From Alginatibacterium sediminis (lineage in GTDB: Bacteria > Pseudomonadota > Gammaproteobacteria > Enterobacterales > Celerinatantimonadaceae): a stretch of 64,000 bases of DNA. The stretch covers positions 124,001 to 188,000 of the forward strand of contig NZ_RAQO01000009.1 in NCBI RefSeq assembly GCF_003610775.1, read 5' to 3'. A program made the position numbers and the translations under genes. Below the pieces are notes generated by a model. The model saw only the letters and a list, made by a program, of their open reading frames with translations, was not told where the DNA came from and ran no database searches. Below are positions 1 to 9,344 of this stretch, one piece after another; the first letter of the stretch is position 1; every line of letters starts with the position of its first letter.

Positions 1-39
1 AATTTGCAAAAGGCGATGGAAGTGTTGCAGTCGGCTTAG
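1..39 (+). CDS. 3' end of an upstream gene, product unknown
   Basis: The first 39 bases read in frame 1 as twelve codons (NLQKAMEVLQSA) ending in TAG. The ssb ribosome binding site follows closely, so this is probably the end of a co-directional gene. Too little is present to name it. In relatives ssb often follows a major facilitator transporter gene, but nothing here shows that. Confidence 0.4.
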   Translation, partial: NLQKAMEVLQSA

Positions 40-84
40 TAAACTAGCCCGATTAAATGAAACAGTTTGTTAGAGGATTAGAGC

Positions 85-780
85 ATGGCTCGCGGTGTAA
101 ACAAGGTAATATTGATAGGCAATCTTGGGCAAGACCCAGAAGTACGCTTTTTCCCAAGCGGTGGCGCAATTTGTAATGTAACAGTTGCCACAACCGACTC
201 GTGGAAGGATCGCCAGTCAGGTGAACAAAAAGAAGCAACCGAATGGCACCGTGTTGTTTTTAGTAATCGCCTTGCTGAAGTTGCAGGTGAGTATCTTAAA
301 AAAGGCTCAAAAGTCTATGTTGAAGGCAGCTTACGCACCCGTAAGTGGCAAAACCAACAAGGCCAAGATCAGTACACGACTGAAATCCGTGCCAACGAAA
401 TGCAAATGCTAGACGGGCGTGGACAAGGCGCAGGTCAAGCAGCTGGTGGTCAACAAGGTGGCTATCAAGCTAATCAAGGCGGTGGCTATCAACAAGCAGC
501 ACCTGCCGCCGGCGGCAGCCCACAAGGCCAGCCAGCGTGGCAACAAAACCAACAAGGTCAACAAAATCAACAGAGCCAAGCACCAGTGCGTCAAAATGCA
601 CCTGTTCAAGCTCCTGTTCAAGCGGCTCATCAGCCAGCAGTTGGCGGACATCAGCAGCAAGGCGGCTTCGCACCGGCTCCTCAAGGTGGCGCAGCCCCGC
701 AAGGACAAGCTCCTAACCAAGGCTTTACTCCGCCAAGCGCACCAGAAATGCCTGACTTTGATGACGACATTCCGTTCTGA
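85..780 (+). CDS. ssb: Single-stranded DNA-binding protein SSB
   Basis: SSB coats single-stranded DNA during replication, repair and recombination, and recruits partner proteins through its acidic C-terminal tip. Residues 1 to about 112 form the OB-fold, starting [19 protein letters not shown] and containing the conserved [16 protein letters not shown] stretch. A long low-complexity linker rich in Gln, Gly, Ala and Pro follows (about 113-215). The protein ends in the canonical tip DFDDDIPF. At 231 residues it is longer than the 178-residue E. coli protein, and the difference lies in the linker, as in other marine gammaproteobacteria. The ATG at 85 is preceded by AGAGGA at a good distance. The gene has its own terminator and forms the left chromosomal flank of the island that follows. 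Confidence 0.98.
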   Translation: MARGVNKVILIGNLGQDPEVRFFPSGGAICNVTVATTDSWKDRQSGEQKEATEWHRVVFSNRLAEVAGEYLKKGSKVYVEGSLRTRKWQNQQGQDQYTTEIRANEMQMLDGRGQGAGQAAGGQQGGYQANQGGGYQQAAPAAGGSPQGQPAWQQNQQGQQNQQSQAPVRQNAPVQAPVQAAHQPAVGGHQQQGGFAPAPQGGAAPQGQAPNQGFTPPSAPEMPDFDDDIPF

Positions 781-798
781 CACCTCCAATAGTAGAAA

Positions 799-810
799 GC
801 TTGATTTATT
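799..810 (+). repeat. Candidate left attachment repeat of the island
   Basis: The 12-mer GCTTGATTTATT occurs here, 20 bp after the ssb stop, and again at 23668-23679 just after hsdR. The two copies bracket all island genes. It is short and AT-rich, so chance cannot be excluded. Confidence 0.3.
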
Positions 811-828
811 ATTGAGTCATTCGATTAA

Positions 829-857
829 AGCCCCGTTTTTACGGGGTTTTTTTGTTT
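829..857 (+). terminator. Rho-independent terminator of ssb
   Basis: A GC-rich hairpin (CCCCGT, short T-rich loop, ACGGGG) is followed by a run of seven T, about 50 bp after the ssb stop. Confidence 0.9.
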
Positions 858-874
858 CATGGTAAAAAAAACAC

Positions 875-903
875 TTGATCTACGTTTGCCACCTTTCTAC
901 AAT
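875..903 (+). promoter_or_regulatory. Sigma70-like promoter of the integrase/GMT operon
   Basis: TTGATC (875-880) and TACAAT (898-903) are separated by exactly 17 bp. Both boxes are close to the -35 and -10 consensus. The expected transcription start near 910 lies just upstream of the ATG at 931, which favours that start codon over the TTG at 913. Confidence 0.65.
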
Positions 904-930
904 AAGTAAAGCTTGAATTGTGGTGGTGGT

Positions 931-2409
931 ATGGAACTTCATCGAGAACAACTCATTTTTCAAAACGGAGAGCGTTTCTCTTGTTTATCTGACATTAATG
1001 GTGTGCCTGACTTTTGGACAACTCTATTCCTTACAACTCACTATAGAGGGTCGACCCAAGAGACTATGAGGAACATTTCTAATGTCCTTGTTCATTTCCT
1101 TCTTTGGGATGAAATGCAGGAACAACCTTTCTTTGAAAAGGTCATTAGAATCGCTGACGCAGATGAAACCGCCCCAGTGAGCCAATTTACCCCACCAGTA
1201 TTCCTTTCAACACTTGAAGCTAGGTCTTTAGCTTATCATTGCAAAATTCAGACGAAAGTTGCTCGACGTAAGCAGGCACGCAAAAGTGAAAACAATGTGA
1301 TTTCTATGAGAACGCAATTACCAGCTTCTGTGGTTCCAGATGAGGTGGTAGGAGTAAAGCTGCACCGTCAGCGATTGAAAGTCGTAGCTGAATTTCTCCA
1401 TTTTATTGTAGATGTAGGGCTTCGCCATTACTCTCATTATGCATATTACTTAGATGCAGCCGGAAAAATTAAGCAACTGATATTTAAGCAGCGACCCAAG
1501 CGACAAGGTGCGCGTGCAACACTAAATGATCCAGATAAAAAAGCACCGCCGCCTGAAGTTTTTGAAGAGATCATGAGGATTGCGGAGCCAAGTTGTCCCG
1601 ATAACCCCTTTACAGATTTAGTTCGTGATAGGAACTATCTAATTGTTAGAGTGCTTTACGACACAGGTATGCGTGTGGGGGAATTACTTCAGTTAAAGGT
1701 CTTAGATATAAATTTTGCGGCTCAAACCATTTCAATCGTTCGGCGACATGATGATCCTGAGGACATTTGGCGAGCACTTGAACCAAATGCAAAAACATTG
1801 GAACGTGATCTACCAATATCTTTGGAACTGACAGATTTATTGCGTGATTACGTGACAGGAGAAAGGCGGAAGATGGTTTCAGCATTTCCAGCGAGCCAAA
1901 GTCATGGTTTTTTGTTCGTTTCTAACAAGAGTACAAAAGGACAGCCGTTGGGTGTAAAGCAGTGCCCCAAACTCTTATTGAAGATTGCTCGTGATGAAGC
2001 ATTGGTTGCGTTTATCGAACAGCAAGGAATCAAGGTAGACAAGCTTGCAGGTGCTCATGCATATCGTCATAACCGCAACAACCTCATTTCTAGAATTATT
2101 GATGCAAATAACCAGTTAGCGCGTGAAGAAGGTCGGGTAGATGAAATCATTTCTGAAAAGAAAGAGAAGCAAGTGCGTATGTATTTAATGGGCCATAGCG
2201 ATGAGAAATCCGCTGAAGTGTACAACCTACGGCATACAAAAGAGTCAGCTGAAAAAATAAACATGGCGCTGATGGAGGATGAGGCTAACAAAGTACGGAA
2301 CGAATGCGGTAAAGGTGGATCGGAGCTTGCGCAAGAAGAGCTTAAACGGTTGATCCCAAGTGTATTGGGGATGGCTTATGATTTTTCAGATAATAAAGAG
2401 GAAAAATAA
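931..2409 (+). CDS. Site-specific tyrosine recombinase (island integrase)
   Basis: DNA breaking-rejoining enzyme expected to integrate and excise the island. The C-terminal half carries the tyrosine recombinase signature: the first Arg in YDTGMRVGELLQL (about residue 245), the HxxR box in HAYRHNR (about 377), and the second His with the nucleophile Tyr in MGHSDEKSAEVYNL (about 425). About 492 residues with a long N-terminal region, larger than simple phage integrases. Frame extension to a TTG at 913 is possible, but the ATG at 931 fits the promoter better. The stop overlaps the next start by one base (TAATG), so the gene heads a translationally coupled operon. All core catalytic residues are visible, so it is probably active. 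Confidence 0.85.
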   Translation: MELHREQLIFQNGERFSCLSDINGVPDFWTTLFLTTHYRGSTQETMRNISNVLVHFLLWDEMQEQPFFEKVIRIADADETAPVSQFTPPVFLSTLEARSLAYHCKIQTKVARRKQARKSENNVISMRTQLPASVVPDEVVGVKLHRQRLKVVAEFLHFIVDVGLRHYSHYAYYLDAAGKIKQLIFKQRPKRQGARATLNDPDKKAPPPEVFEEIMRIAEPSCPDNPFTDLVRDRNYLIVRVLYDTGMRVGELLQLKVLDINFAAQTISIVRRHDDPEDIWRALEPNAKTLERDLPISLELTDLLRDYVTGERRKMVSAFPASQSHGFLFVSNKSTKGQPLGVKQCPKLLLKIARDEALVAFIEQQGIKVDKLAGAHAYRHNRNNLISRIIDANNQLAREEGRVDEIISEKKEKQVRMYLMGHSDEKSAEVYNLRHTKESAEKINMALMEDEANKVRNECGKGGSELAQEELKRLIPSVLGMAYDFSDNKEEK

Positions 2410-3977
2410 TGAGCGTTGCTGGCGCATTTAAACTTCCTAAGTATGAGTTACTTCATCGAACGTCAAAGACCGGTTATGAATTCAATGTGCATTCTGAACG
2501 TTGGAAAATTGGGCATGACTATACACTCAACTGGGGGCTATTAAACTATCAGAAGGCTGACTCAGAACTCTGTCAAGGCTTGAGGTTAACTTTAGCGAGA
2601 ATGGCTGAGGAAGTATCAGAATTTCATGTTAAAGGGTGTTTTACTTATATTAGATGTTATTTTCTTGATACTCCGCATTATACAGGTGGTGAAATCACTG
2701 AAATTCAGATCTTGAACTTGAAAGGGACCCTTTCTAGAGAAGATGAGTATAAGTTAGGTACTATTCGTGCGTTACTACGCAACTGGATTGATTGGGAGTA
2801 CCCAGGCGTTCAAAAAGACTTAACGCCATTCTTAGATAGTCTCAAGCTTCATGGGAATGTCAAAGGGAAACCGGTCTTACATAGTTGCCCATATTCAGGC
2901 CCTTGGACTGTAACTGAGCAGCAATTACTCATGAACTGGGCTTCTAATGCATTCTTAAATGAACAGATAAACCTACGTGAGTATGCATGGTTCATGACTT
3001 GCTATCAGACGGCGCGACGTCCGATTCAACTTCGTCACTTACGTATTATGGATATAAATGTTGAAGTATCTAAAGGAAAGCAAATCTATTCTGTTTCTGT
3101 TCCTAGAGCTAAAAAGCGTGGAGAAGCCGCTGGCTTTCGCAAGAGCTTTCGTTCACTCAATATTACCGAAGATTTATTTTTAGTTTTGATTAATTTAGCA
3201 GAAAAGGTCCAGAAAAAGGCGAAGGAAAGGCTGCCAAATTTGACGAAATATGACCTGACACAATTGCCGTTGTTTGTCGGTAAAGAAGACTCATTCGATG
3301 AGATTTTCAGTGTAGGTGAATTTCGTAAACTTTTAAAAGATGAGCCTGCGAAATTTCATATGAACTTAGCAGACTCGTCAAGTTTGACTCGAGACGTTAG
3401 TAGGAAGTGCAATGCAATCTCAGAGCGTACTGGTGAAACTATTCACTTTACGCCCACCCGTTGTCGCCGCACGCGTGCAACCAATTTAGTTCGTCACGGT
3501 ATTAGTGGGGTTCAGCTTGCTTACCTGTTAGACCACGGAGATACACAGAATATAGGAGTTTATACAGGGTATACCCCAGAATTAGCCCTTAGAATTTTTG
3601 CCAAAATGAATGAAGCCATGGGCTTTTTAGCTGCGATGTTTGAAGAGCGTTTAATAGCTAGTGAGTCAGAGGCTATTCGTTCTGGTGATCCAGCTAGCAG
3701 ACGACATATTAGCGGTATGAAGCATGTTGGAAACTGTGCAGGTAGTGCCTGCGATAGTGGTATCAAAACCTGTGTGTCATGTGCTCGTTTTCAGCCGCTT
3801 TTACATGCACCATGGGATGAACTTTTGGTTGATTTAACTGAGGAAGTGGAAGATCGCCGAGAGAGCGGGGCCAGTGATTTAGTTCTTCAATCCTATGATC
3901 TAGCGATTGTTCATATTGCGGCGATTATGAAAGCTTGTGATGATAAAATTAAATCTGTAAATGAGGGGGCGGCATGA
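2409..3977 (+). CDS. gmtY: Tyrosine recombinase-like protein, Gamma-Mobile-Trio GmtY type
   Basis: 522 residues. A recombinase catalytic region is recognisable: Arg in TARRPIQLRHLRI, an Arg-rich box TPTRCRRTRAT where HxxR is expected, and LLDHGDTQNIGVYTGYTP containing the second His and a candidate Tyr. The His of HxxR appears replaced by Thr, which makes it divergent from ordinary integrases. After the catalytic part comes a Cys cluster (NCAGSACDSG...TCVSC, about residues 440-456) that may bind zinc. It overlaps both neighbours (1 and 4 bases), so the set is co-translated. The order integrase, about 520-aa recombinase, about 720-aa recombinase, small coiled-coil protein matches my memory of Gamma-Mobile-Trio islands of Vibrio. 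I could not run a search, so the name is tentative. Confidence 0.7.
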   Translation: MSVAGAFKLPKYELLHRTSKTGYEFNVHSERWKIGHDYTLNWGLLNYQKADSELCQGLRLTLARMAEEVSEFHVKGCFTYIRCYFLDTPHYTGGEITEIQILNLKGTLSREDEYKLGTIRALLRNWIDWEYPGVQKDLTPFLDSLKLHGNVKGKPVLHSCPYSGPWTVTEQQLLMNWASNAFLNEQINLREYAWFMTCYQTARRPIQLRHLRIMDINVEVSKGKQIYSVSVPRAKKRGEAAGFRKSFRSLNITEDLFLVLINLAEKVQKKAKERLPNLTKYDLTQLPLFVGKEDSFDEIFSVGEFRKLLKDEPAKFHMNLADSSSLTRDVSRKCNAISERTGETIHFTPTRCRRTRATNLVRHGISGVQLAYLLDHGDTQNIGVYTGYTPELALRIFAKMNEAMGFLAAMFEERLIASESEAIRSGDPASRRHISGMKHVGNCAGSACDSGIKTCVSCARFQPLLHAPWDELLVDLTEEVEDRRESGASDLVLQSYDLAIVHIAAIMKACDDKIKSVNEGAA

Positions 3978-6142
3978 GTGTTATTCCCTTTAAATCAAGA
4001 AAAGAACTCACCTGTGAACAGAATCTCAAAGCTTTTATAGACCGAGCTAAATTCGAGTTAACATTGTATGAAGATCAAGATGGTTTTAACTCAATTAACT
4101 GGAAGACAGCTAAGAACCTTGGCATGCAGTTCACAGAATATGAGTCTTCTGCGGGAAAAGGTGATGGTAAACCATTTGAACAGCCTTTTTTAGACTTTTC
4201 TCGTGCTTATGTCCGAGAACAGCAGAGCATAAAGGAAATTGCTCCTAGCCATATGATGCGAGCGCTTAAAGCAATATATTGGGGATTGAAGGAGGTTCAT
4301 GGCACCGCTGACATACTGCTACTCGATGAACCTACAGTTACAAAGGCTAGAGAGTCTGTAGAAGCACGACTGGCACCACAAGCACGTTATGGCACAGGTG
4401 GTCATATGAAGAAGCTATTTAAGTGGTTGAAAGATAATAGAATATGTTTGCGCCACACTCCCTGGAAGAAAAGCCCGTGGCCTAGACAAAAAGATCGTGC
4501 CGAAGGTACGTCAAAAGATGATAGGGATTGGCAAGAAGAACGCTTACTTGAAAGTCATGACTTGGCCGCTTTAGCTGATGCTTTTACCAAAGCGAAGACG
4601 CCATATGAAGTTTATTGGTCGAGCTGTGCAGTTTTACTTATGTTTGCGCCAAGCCGCGCTGGAGAGCTTTACTTTCTGACCACGAACTGTCTATTCGAGA
4701 CAACCGCGATTGAGGCCTCTCAAAATCCAGATACGGGTAAAGTCGAAAATAAAGAAACCGAGGTTTTGAACCTGCGATGGAAAGCAGCTAAGGGCGGTGG
4801 AACAATCCCGAAACCAGTTCACCCTAAATTAGAGCATACAGTGAGAGAGGCTGTAAAACGACTAACTAAGCTTGGTGCGTCAGCGCGAGAGGCAGCGGCT
4901 TGGGCAATTGAACATCCTAACAAGTTCTTTCGTCATTCAGAGTGCATTACGAGTTTGAACCACGGAGAAAACGAACCTCTGAGTTATTCAGAACTACGTG
5001 CGGCTATGGGGCTGACTCTAAGTAATCGGTTTTCATCTGATACGAAGGATGTGCAGGAAATGGCACTTGCGCTGAATAGCCCCAAATGGTTCTTGAACCT
5101 GATAAAAGATAAGACTCAAATCACCTATAGCGATCTTGCTGAATATTCCGTGAAGAAGTACTCCAAGCGGTATCCTACCTGGCCGAATATTGAAGAGGTT
5201 GGCGTTCCTGTTAGCAAAGCGCTATGTCTTTTGAGAGAGAATGAATTTCATAAAGATTTCATGGCTAAAGAGTACAGCTGGGTTACTCCGAGCGTAAATG
5301 AATTCAACACTGCTTTAGGATCTTCTGATAGCCGAACAGAAGTTAAAGATTCAATATTTGAACAATTGAATATCCGAAATGAAGATGGATCTTCAATCGC
5401 AATTTCTACTCACCAAATTCGAACATGGCTATCTACGATGGCTGAGCGCGGAGAAATGGACTCGCTAGATCTGGCTATGTTTGCTGGACGCACACGAATT
5501 CAAGACAACAAAGCTTATGATTTGCGGACGCCAGAAGAGAGGGAAGCGACAGCTCGTGCAGTTCTCAATATCCCTAAAGATAGTGTTCTGAGCCTCCCAA
5601 AAGACAATGGGCTTAGAGCCATTGAAGCAGTGAAGGTGGGAGTCCCAATTACTTATGAAATGTTAGGGAATAAGAGTCGTGTCGGAGCAGCGCAGCCTTC
5701 AGGTTGGGGAGTATGTGAGCATGATTGGACGATGGCTCCATGTACAAAAGCGGGTGATTGCGTATCTTGTAAAGATCATGCCTGTATCAAAGGATTACCG
5801 AAAAGCTTAGAACGACTGCGAAATCTAGAAGTAGCTCAGACCAAAGAATTTGAGATATCGGTAGACGCTTGCAGTCGTGGAGAATATGGGGCCGAAGCTT
5901 GGCTGAAATTTAATGGTAGACGACTAGCGATTACACGCACTTTGATCAGAATGTATGAAGACGAAAGGATTCCAGAAGGAACTGTAATTAGAATTCCGAA
6001 AGAACTAGATCCCACTGAGACACAAATAGCTCTCATCGAAAATGGTTTGAAAGTCGATATTAATGTTCAGGATTCCGTTAGTCAAAGTGTGATTGAACGC
6101 ACGCAGAGTGAACTATTAGCACTATTTGGGAACGGGGCATGA
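3974..6142 (+). CDS. gmtZ: Large tyrosine recombinase-like protein, Gamma-Mobile-Trio GmtZ (VPA1269) type
   Basis: 722 residues, about twice a typical integrase. The catalytic-type segment has Arg in APSRAGELYFL (about residue 230), HxxR in STHQIRTWLS (about 480), and FAGRTRIQDNKAYDL, where Arg stands at the usual second His and a candidate Tyr follows. A Cys/His cluster (CEHDW...CTKAGDCVSCKDHAC, about residues 582-604) follows the catalytic region, as in the preceding protein, and suggests a zinc-binding module. Start overlaps the previous stop (ATGA) and the stop overlaps the next start (ATGA). Size and position fit the VPA1269 family, which I recall being renamed GmtZ. Whether it catalyses strand exchange or only assists the first integrase cannot be told from sequence. 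Confidence 0.7.
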   Translation: MSVIPFKSRKELTCEQNLKAFIDRAKFELTLYEDQDGFNSINWKTAKNLGMQFTEYESSAGKGDGKPFEQPFLDFSRAYVREQQSIKEIAPSHMMRALKAIYWGLKEVHGTADILLLDEPTVTKARESVEARLAPQARYGTGGHMKKLFKWLKDNRICLRHTPWKKSPWPRQKDRAEGTSKDDRDWQEERLLESHDLAALADAFTKAKTPYEVYWSSCAVLLMFAPSRAGELYFLTTNCLFETTAIEASQNPDTGKVENKETEVLNLRWKAAKGGGTIPKPVHPKLEHTVREAVKRLTKLGASAREAAAWAIEHPNKFFRHSECITSLNHGENEPLSYSELRAAMGLTLSNRFSSDTKDVQEMALALNSPKWFLNLIKDKTQITYSDLAEYSVKKYSKRYPTWPNIEEVGVPVSKALCLLRENEFHKDFMAKEYSWVTPSVNEFNTALGSSDSRTEVKDSIFEQLNIRNEDGSSIAISTHQIRTWLSTMAERGEMDSLDLAMFAGRTRIQDNKAYDLRTPEEREATARAVLNIPKDSVLSLPKDNGLRAIEAVKVGVPITYEMLGNKSRVGAAQPSGWGVCEHDWTMAPCTKAGDCVSCKDHACIKGLPKSLERLRNLEVAQTKEFEISVDACSRGEYGAEAWLKFNGRRLAITRTLIRMYEDERIPEGTVIRIPKELDPTETQIALIENGLKVDINVQDSVSQSVIERTQSELLALFGNGA

Positions 6143-6579
6143 AAAAGAAAATAATCACAGAAAAAGAGCTTCCGATTGTCGAAGATGTGCTTACAAAATG
6201 GTCTGGGAAACTTACGTGGCCTGCATTTGCAGAAGCGCTTGCTAAACGCTTAAATCGCGCATCAATATCTACATTTACGCTTATGGGTGACGCTGGAATT
6301 AAGCAAGCTTTCCAGCGCCGTAAGAAGACGTTGAAAGATGCGAAATCTCAAATGACAAGTGAGACTGGGGATGTGACTATTGATGCTCTTCTTAAAGAAA
6401 ATTCCGAACTCAAGGGGCAAATTGATCACCTAAAAGCAGAGCATTCGGTGAAAGAAAAAATCTGGAAAGAAACATTTATTCGTTGGCAGTATAACCTCTC
6501 TCAAATGCCCAATGTAGACATGTCAAAGTTACAACAAGAGATTGATAAACCTTTTCATAAAACAGATAGAGATGCATGA
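6139..6579 (+). CDS. gmtX: Small coiled-coil protein, Gamma-Mobile-Trio GmtX type
   Basis: 146 residues. The N-terminal 60 residues are predicted helical and begin with a segment (EDVLTKWSGKLTWPAFAEAL) that looks like a helical DNA-binding fold. A Lys/Arg-rich stretch and a heptad-like coiled coil (about residues 75-115, KENSELKGQIDHLKAEHSV) follow. No catalytic motif is visible. It ends the overlapping integrase/gmtY/gmtZ operon (ATGA overlap), so it is likely an accessory of the recombinases. The Gmt name comes from gene order, not a search. The next gene has a similar helical N-terminus plus C-terminal coiled coil, so the two small proteins may play analogous roles. Confidence 0.6.
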   Translation: MKKKIITEKELPIVEDVLTKWSGKLTWPAFAEALAKRLNRASISTFTLMGDAGIKQAFQRRKKTLKDAKSQMTSETGDVTIDALLKENSELKGQIDHLKAEHSVKEKIWKETFIRWQYNLSQMPNVDMSKLQQEIDKPFHKTDRDA

Positions 6580-6735
6580 GTGGGTTTTCTTTTAGTCGAA
6601 AGACAGCACAGGAGACGAGTAATCGTTTCACTAATTGGTTTTTTGAGCGTAACAGATTCAATTCTTAACTAATTCATATGAGACATCCACTCCTCAAAGA
6701 TGCTGTTATCTAGGCTCGGGAGAAAGAGGGAAATA

Positions 6736-7182
6736 ATGACAAGAAGGGCAAGCGGGCAGCAAAAGGCACTGCAAAACCTTGAGGCATTTGAAGTATGGAA
6801 AGCGACGCAAACTGACGAAGGCTTTAAGCAAATCGTCTACAGAGGTCAGCTTAACCGTGTCGAAGTGGCAAAGGGACTTGGTTGTGGCAAGTCTGCCCTA
6901 AACCAAAACCCTGCGCTCAAAAAAGCGCTCAATGCACTAGAGGATGAACTGCGTGACAAGGGCGTACTCCCTCTTTTGACCGACTCAGCCAAGAAAAATT
7001 CGGACAGGCCTAAACCCTATGACAACATGGCTAATCGGAAACTATTCGATTCCAAACGGGTATCGTCATTAGAGGCAGAAAATATTGAACTGAAAGCCAA
7101 GGTCAAAGAGTTAGAAAGTAAACTTGAACGTTTTGGTGAACTATCTGAGACCCTATCTGAAATGGGTTTGATGCCACGATGA
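6736..7182 (+). CDS. VPA1267-like small helical/coiled-coil protein
   Basis: 148 residues from the ATG at 6736, chosen over the ATG at 6700 because GAGGGA lies just upstream. The N-terminal part (residues about 1-75) contains a helix-turn-helix-like stretch (LNRVEVAKGLGCGKSALNQN), suggesting DNA recognition. A basic middle and a C-terminal coiled coil (LEAENIELKAKVKELESKLE) follow. The gene overlaps the helicase by four bases (ATGA), so the two are co-expressed. Small proteins of this type (named VPA1267 family in annotation, from memory) accompany the GMT genes. It probably acts with the downstream helicase or the recombinases, but the function is unknown. Confidence 0.6.
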   Translation: MTRRASGQQKALQNLEAFEVWKATQTDEGFKQIVYRGQLNRVEVAKGLGCGKSALNQNPALKKALNALEDELRDKGVLPLLTDSAKKNSDRPKPYDNMANRKLFDSKRVSSLEAENIELKAKVKELESKLERFGELSETLSEMGLMPR

Positions 7183-9344
7183 ACATCGCTTTGCATGAAG
7201 ATCAGATGCGCGTGACCAGTGTCCCTTACCGATCGAGCAAGATGGTGATATTCAGTGGTGTGCCACTGGCAAAAGACTCTTACAAAACTAATAGTGGCAA
7301 GTATTACGTCACCATTAAAGTTGACCCCAATAGCATTCCCGTACTGCCAGCCATAGGGCAGCACTGGTTCATCAAAGGCAACCGCCAAATAGACTGTGTG
7401 GAGACCGACGATTATGTGATGCAGCAGCACACCTATGAGTTGCCGGAACATATTCAATGCGCATTGCCTGAAACCGGCGAGCAGCTAATCCGCTTTATAG
7501 CCAAAGGAAAGGACTTCAAGGGGATAGGTGAAAGCAAGGCTAGAGCATTATGGCAGCTCCTAGGTAAAGAGTTTCATGTCACGTTGACAAACGATACTCC
7601 TGCGTCCAGATCTCGACTTACAGGGCTTTTGAGCGAGGAATCGGTGGAGGCACTCTTCTTGGGGTACGCCAAGTATAAGAATTTGGCGCATTGCAACTGG
7701 ATGAGTGCGCATAAAATTCCAGCAGGCGTGCAGCAACGACTACTCAAATATCATGGTGAGGCCTCCATAGACGTTATCAAGGAAAACCCTTACGCATTAA
7801 TTGGCTTTGGGTTGTCGTTCAATGTCATTGAAGGCATCGTTCAAGCGACGGATTTTAAGGGCTCGGTTGCGCAGGACGACCCCAGAAGATTGAGTGCAGC
7901 ACTTGAAATAGCCATACGCAAAGAGATTGAAAAGGGTCATACCTATACTATACACACCAATGTGCGGCCCCATCTCATAAAGCTTCTCAAAGACCAAACA
8001 TTGGTTGCTCATGCGCTTCAGTCGGGGCACGACAGAGCCCAATTTATATTGAATCCAGGCTCTGGAGCTTATCACCCCACCGCACAGCTTTTGATGGAAA
8101 ATGTCGTTGCCAAACGACTGAACAAACTGGCTTATTTAACTGACTTGTTTGATGACAAAGCCAATGCAGCCTTTTGTTTTGCGGTTGCCGGTTTACCTTA
8201 TGATTTGACGGTGAAGCAAGGTGAAGCCGTTACAACGTGTCTAAATAACTCTGTGAGTTGCATAACCGGAGGAGCGGGAACTGGCAAAACAACAGTGCTC
8301 AGAACTGCGCTCAGGGCCTATCATCATATGGGCTTTGAGATACATGCCGTCGCGCTAAGTGGCAGAGCTGCGATGAGGCTGCATGAGTCAATAGGCTTTG
8401 TTACCTCGACCATTGCCAAGTTACTTCGGGATGAGCCGATAGGGCCTAGCATTGAACAAGAGAACCATCTACTAGTAATCGATGAAGCGAGTATGATTGA
8501 TTTGCCAACAATGTATCGCTTGGTGAACCATATTCATCCTTCAGTGCGTTTGATTTTTACGGGCGATCCCGACCAGCTTCCTCCCATAGGGTGCGGCAAG
8601 GTTCTTGCTGATATCGTTGAAGCAAAAACGATAGCCAACACCATGCTAGATATTGTCAAAAGGCAGGAAGGTTCGACAGGCATCCCTGAATATTCAAAGC
8701 TCATCAATCAAGGTGTCATACCGGAAGAACTCAGCATTGGTACAATACAATTCCACGAAACGGATAAGTCTGAAATCGCACAAGTCTGCTGCGAACTTTA
8801 CCAACAAGAACCTGAAAATAGCCGTGTCATGGCTCCAACCAAGGCCCTTGTGTCGGAAATCAATAAGCGCATCCAACAGGCCGTAAACCCAAGTGGTGAA
8901 GCTCTTGAATTTGAAATTAACGGCGACAAGTTCTTTCTACCCCTTCGCTTGAATGATGCGGTTTTATTCACGCAGAATCACTATGACAAAGGTGTTCAAA
9001 ATGGCTCCCTTGGTAGGCTAACAAGCGTTAAGTCCTCCGGTGACCGCTACGGAGAAGTAACACTGGATATTGGTGATACCTTAGAAGTGACGCAATCTGT
9101 TCTAGATTGTATGGAGCTAGGTTATGCGGTCACTTTGCACAAAGCTCAAGGGTCGCAATTCCCTCGTATCATCATTGCTCTACAAAAAGGGCGAATCGTT
9201 GATAGAGCCTGGCTCTATACAGCGATTACGAGGGCAGAAAGTGAAGTTCATATTGTTGGTAGTGAGGGTGATATGAAGCAGATTACAGAAGCGTTAAGCC
9301 ATTCGCATAGGCGAAGTAGCTATTTAAAAGAGCTTCTGAAGTAA
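7179..9344 (+). CDS. RecD-like superfamily 1 DNA helicase
   Basis: 721 residues. The helicase core holds Walker A (ITGGAGTGKTTVLRT, about residue 360), Walker B (LVIDEASMID, about 432), the GDPDQLPPIG motif III, and the C-terminal VTLHKAQGSQFPRIII and LYTAITRAE motifs typical of RecD/TraA-type SF1B helicases. The N-terminal 350 residues include a helix-hairpin-helix-like region (FKGIGESKARALWQLLG), as in RecD2. It is likely an ATP-driven 5'-3' DNA helicase. Its coupling with the VPA1267-like gene next to the recombinase operon suggests a role in island transfer, replication or maintenance. Chromosomal repair by a RecD2-type enzyme is less likely in this context. Confidence 0.85.
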   Translation: MNIALHEDQMRVTSVPYRSSKMVIFSGVPLAKDSYKTNSGKYYVTIKVDPNSIPVLPAIGQHWFIKGNRQIDCVETDDYVMQQHTYELPEHIQCALPETGEQLIRFIAKGKDFKGIGESKARALWQLLGKEFHVTLTNDTPASRSRLTGLLSEESVEALFLGYAKYKNLAHCNWMSAHKIPAGVQQRLLKYHGEASIDVIKENPYALIGFGLSFNVIEGIVQATDFKGSVAQDDPRRLSAALEIAIRKEIEKGHTYTIHTNVRPHLIKLLKDQTLVAHALQSGHDRAQFILNPGSGAYHPTAQLLMENVVAKRLNKLAYLTDLFDDKANAAFCFAVAGLPYDLTVKQGEAVTTCLNNSVSCITGGAGTGKTTVLRTALRAYHHMGFEIHAVALSGRAAMRLHESIGFVTSTIAKLLRDEPIGPSIEQENHLLVIDEASMIDLPTMYRLVNHIHPSVRLIFTGDPDQLPPIGCGKVLADIVEAKTIANTMLDIVKRQEGSTGIPEYSKLINQGVIPEELSIGTIQFHETDKSEIAQVCCELYQQEPENSRVMAPTKALVSEINKRIQQAVNPSGEALEFEINGDKFFLPLRLNDAVLFTQNHYDKGVQNGSLGRLTSVKSSGDRYGEVTLDIGDTLEVTQSVLDCMELGYAVTLHKAQGSQFPRIIIALQKGRIVDRAWLYTAITRAESEVHIVGSEGDMKQITEALSHSHRRSSYLKELLK

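Noticed and set aside
409-865. Overlapping open frames on both strands across the SSB linker
   Set aside because: They arise from the Gln/Gly/Ala/Pro-rich repeats of ssb and have no start context or family resemblance.
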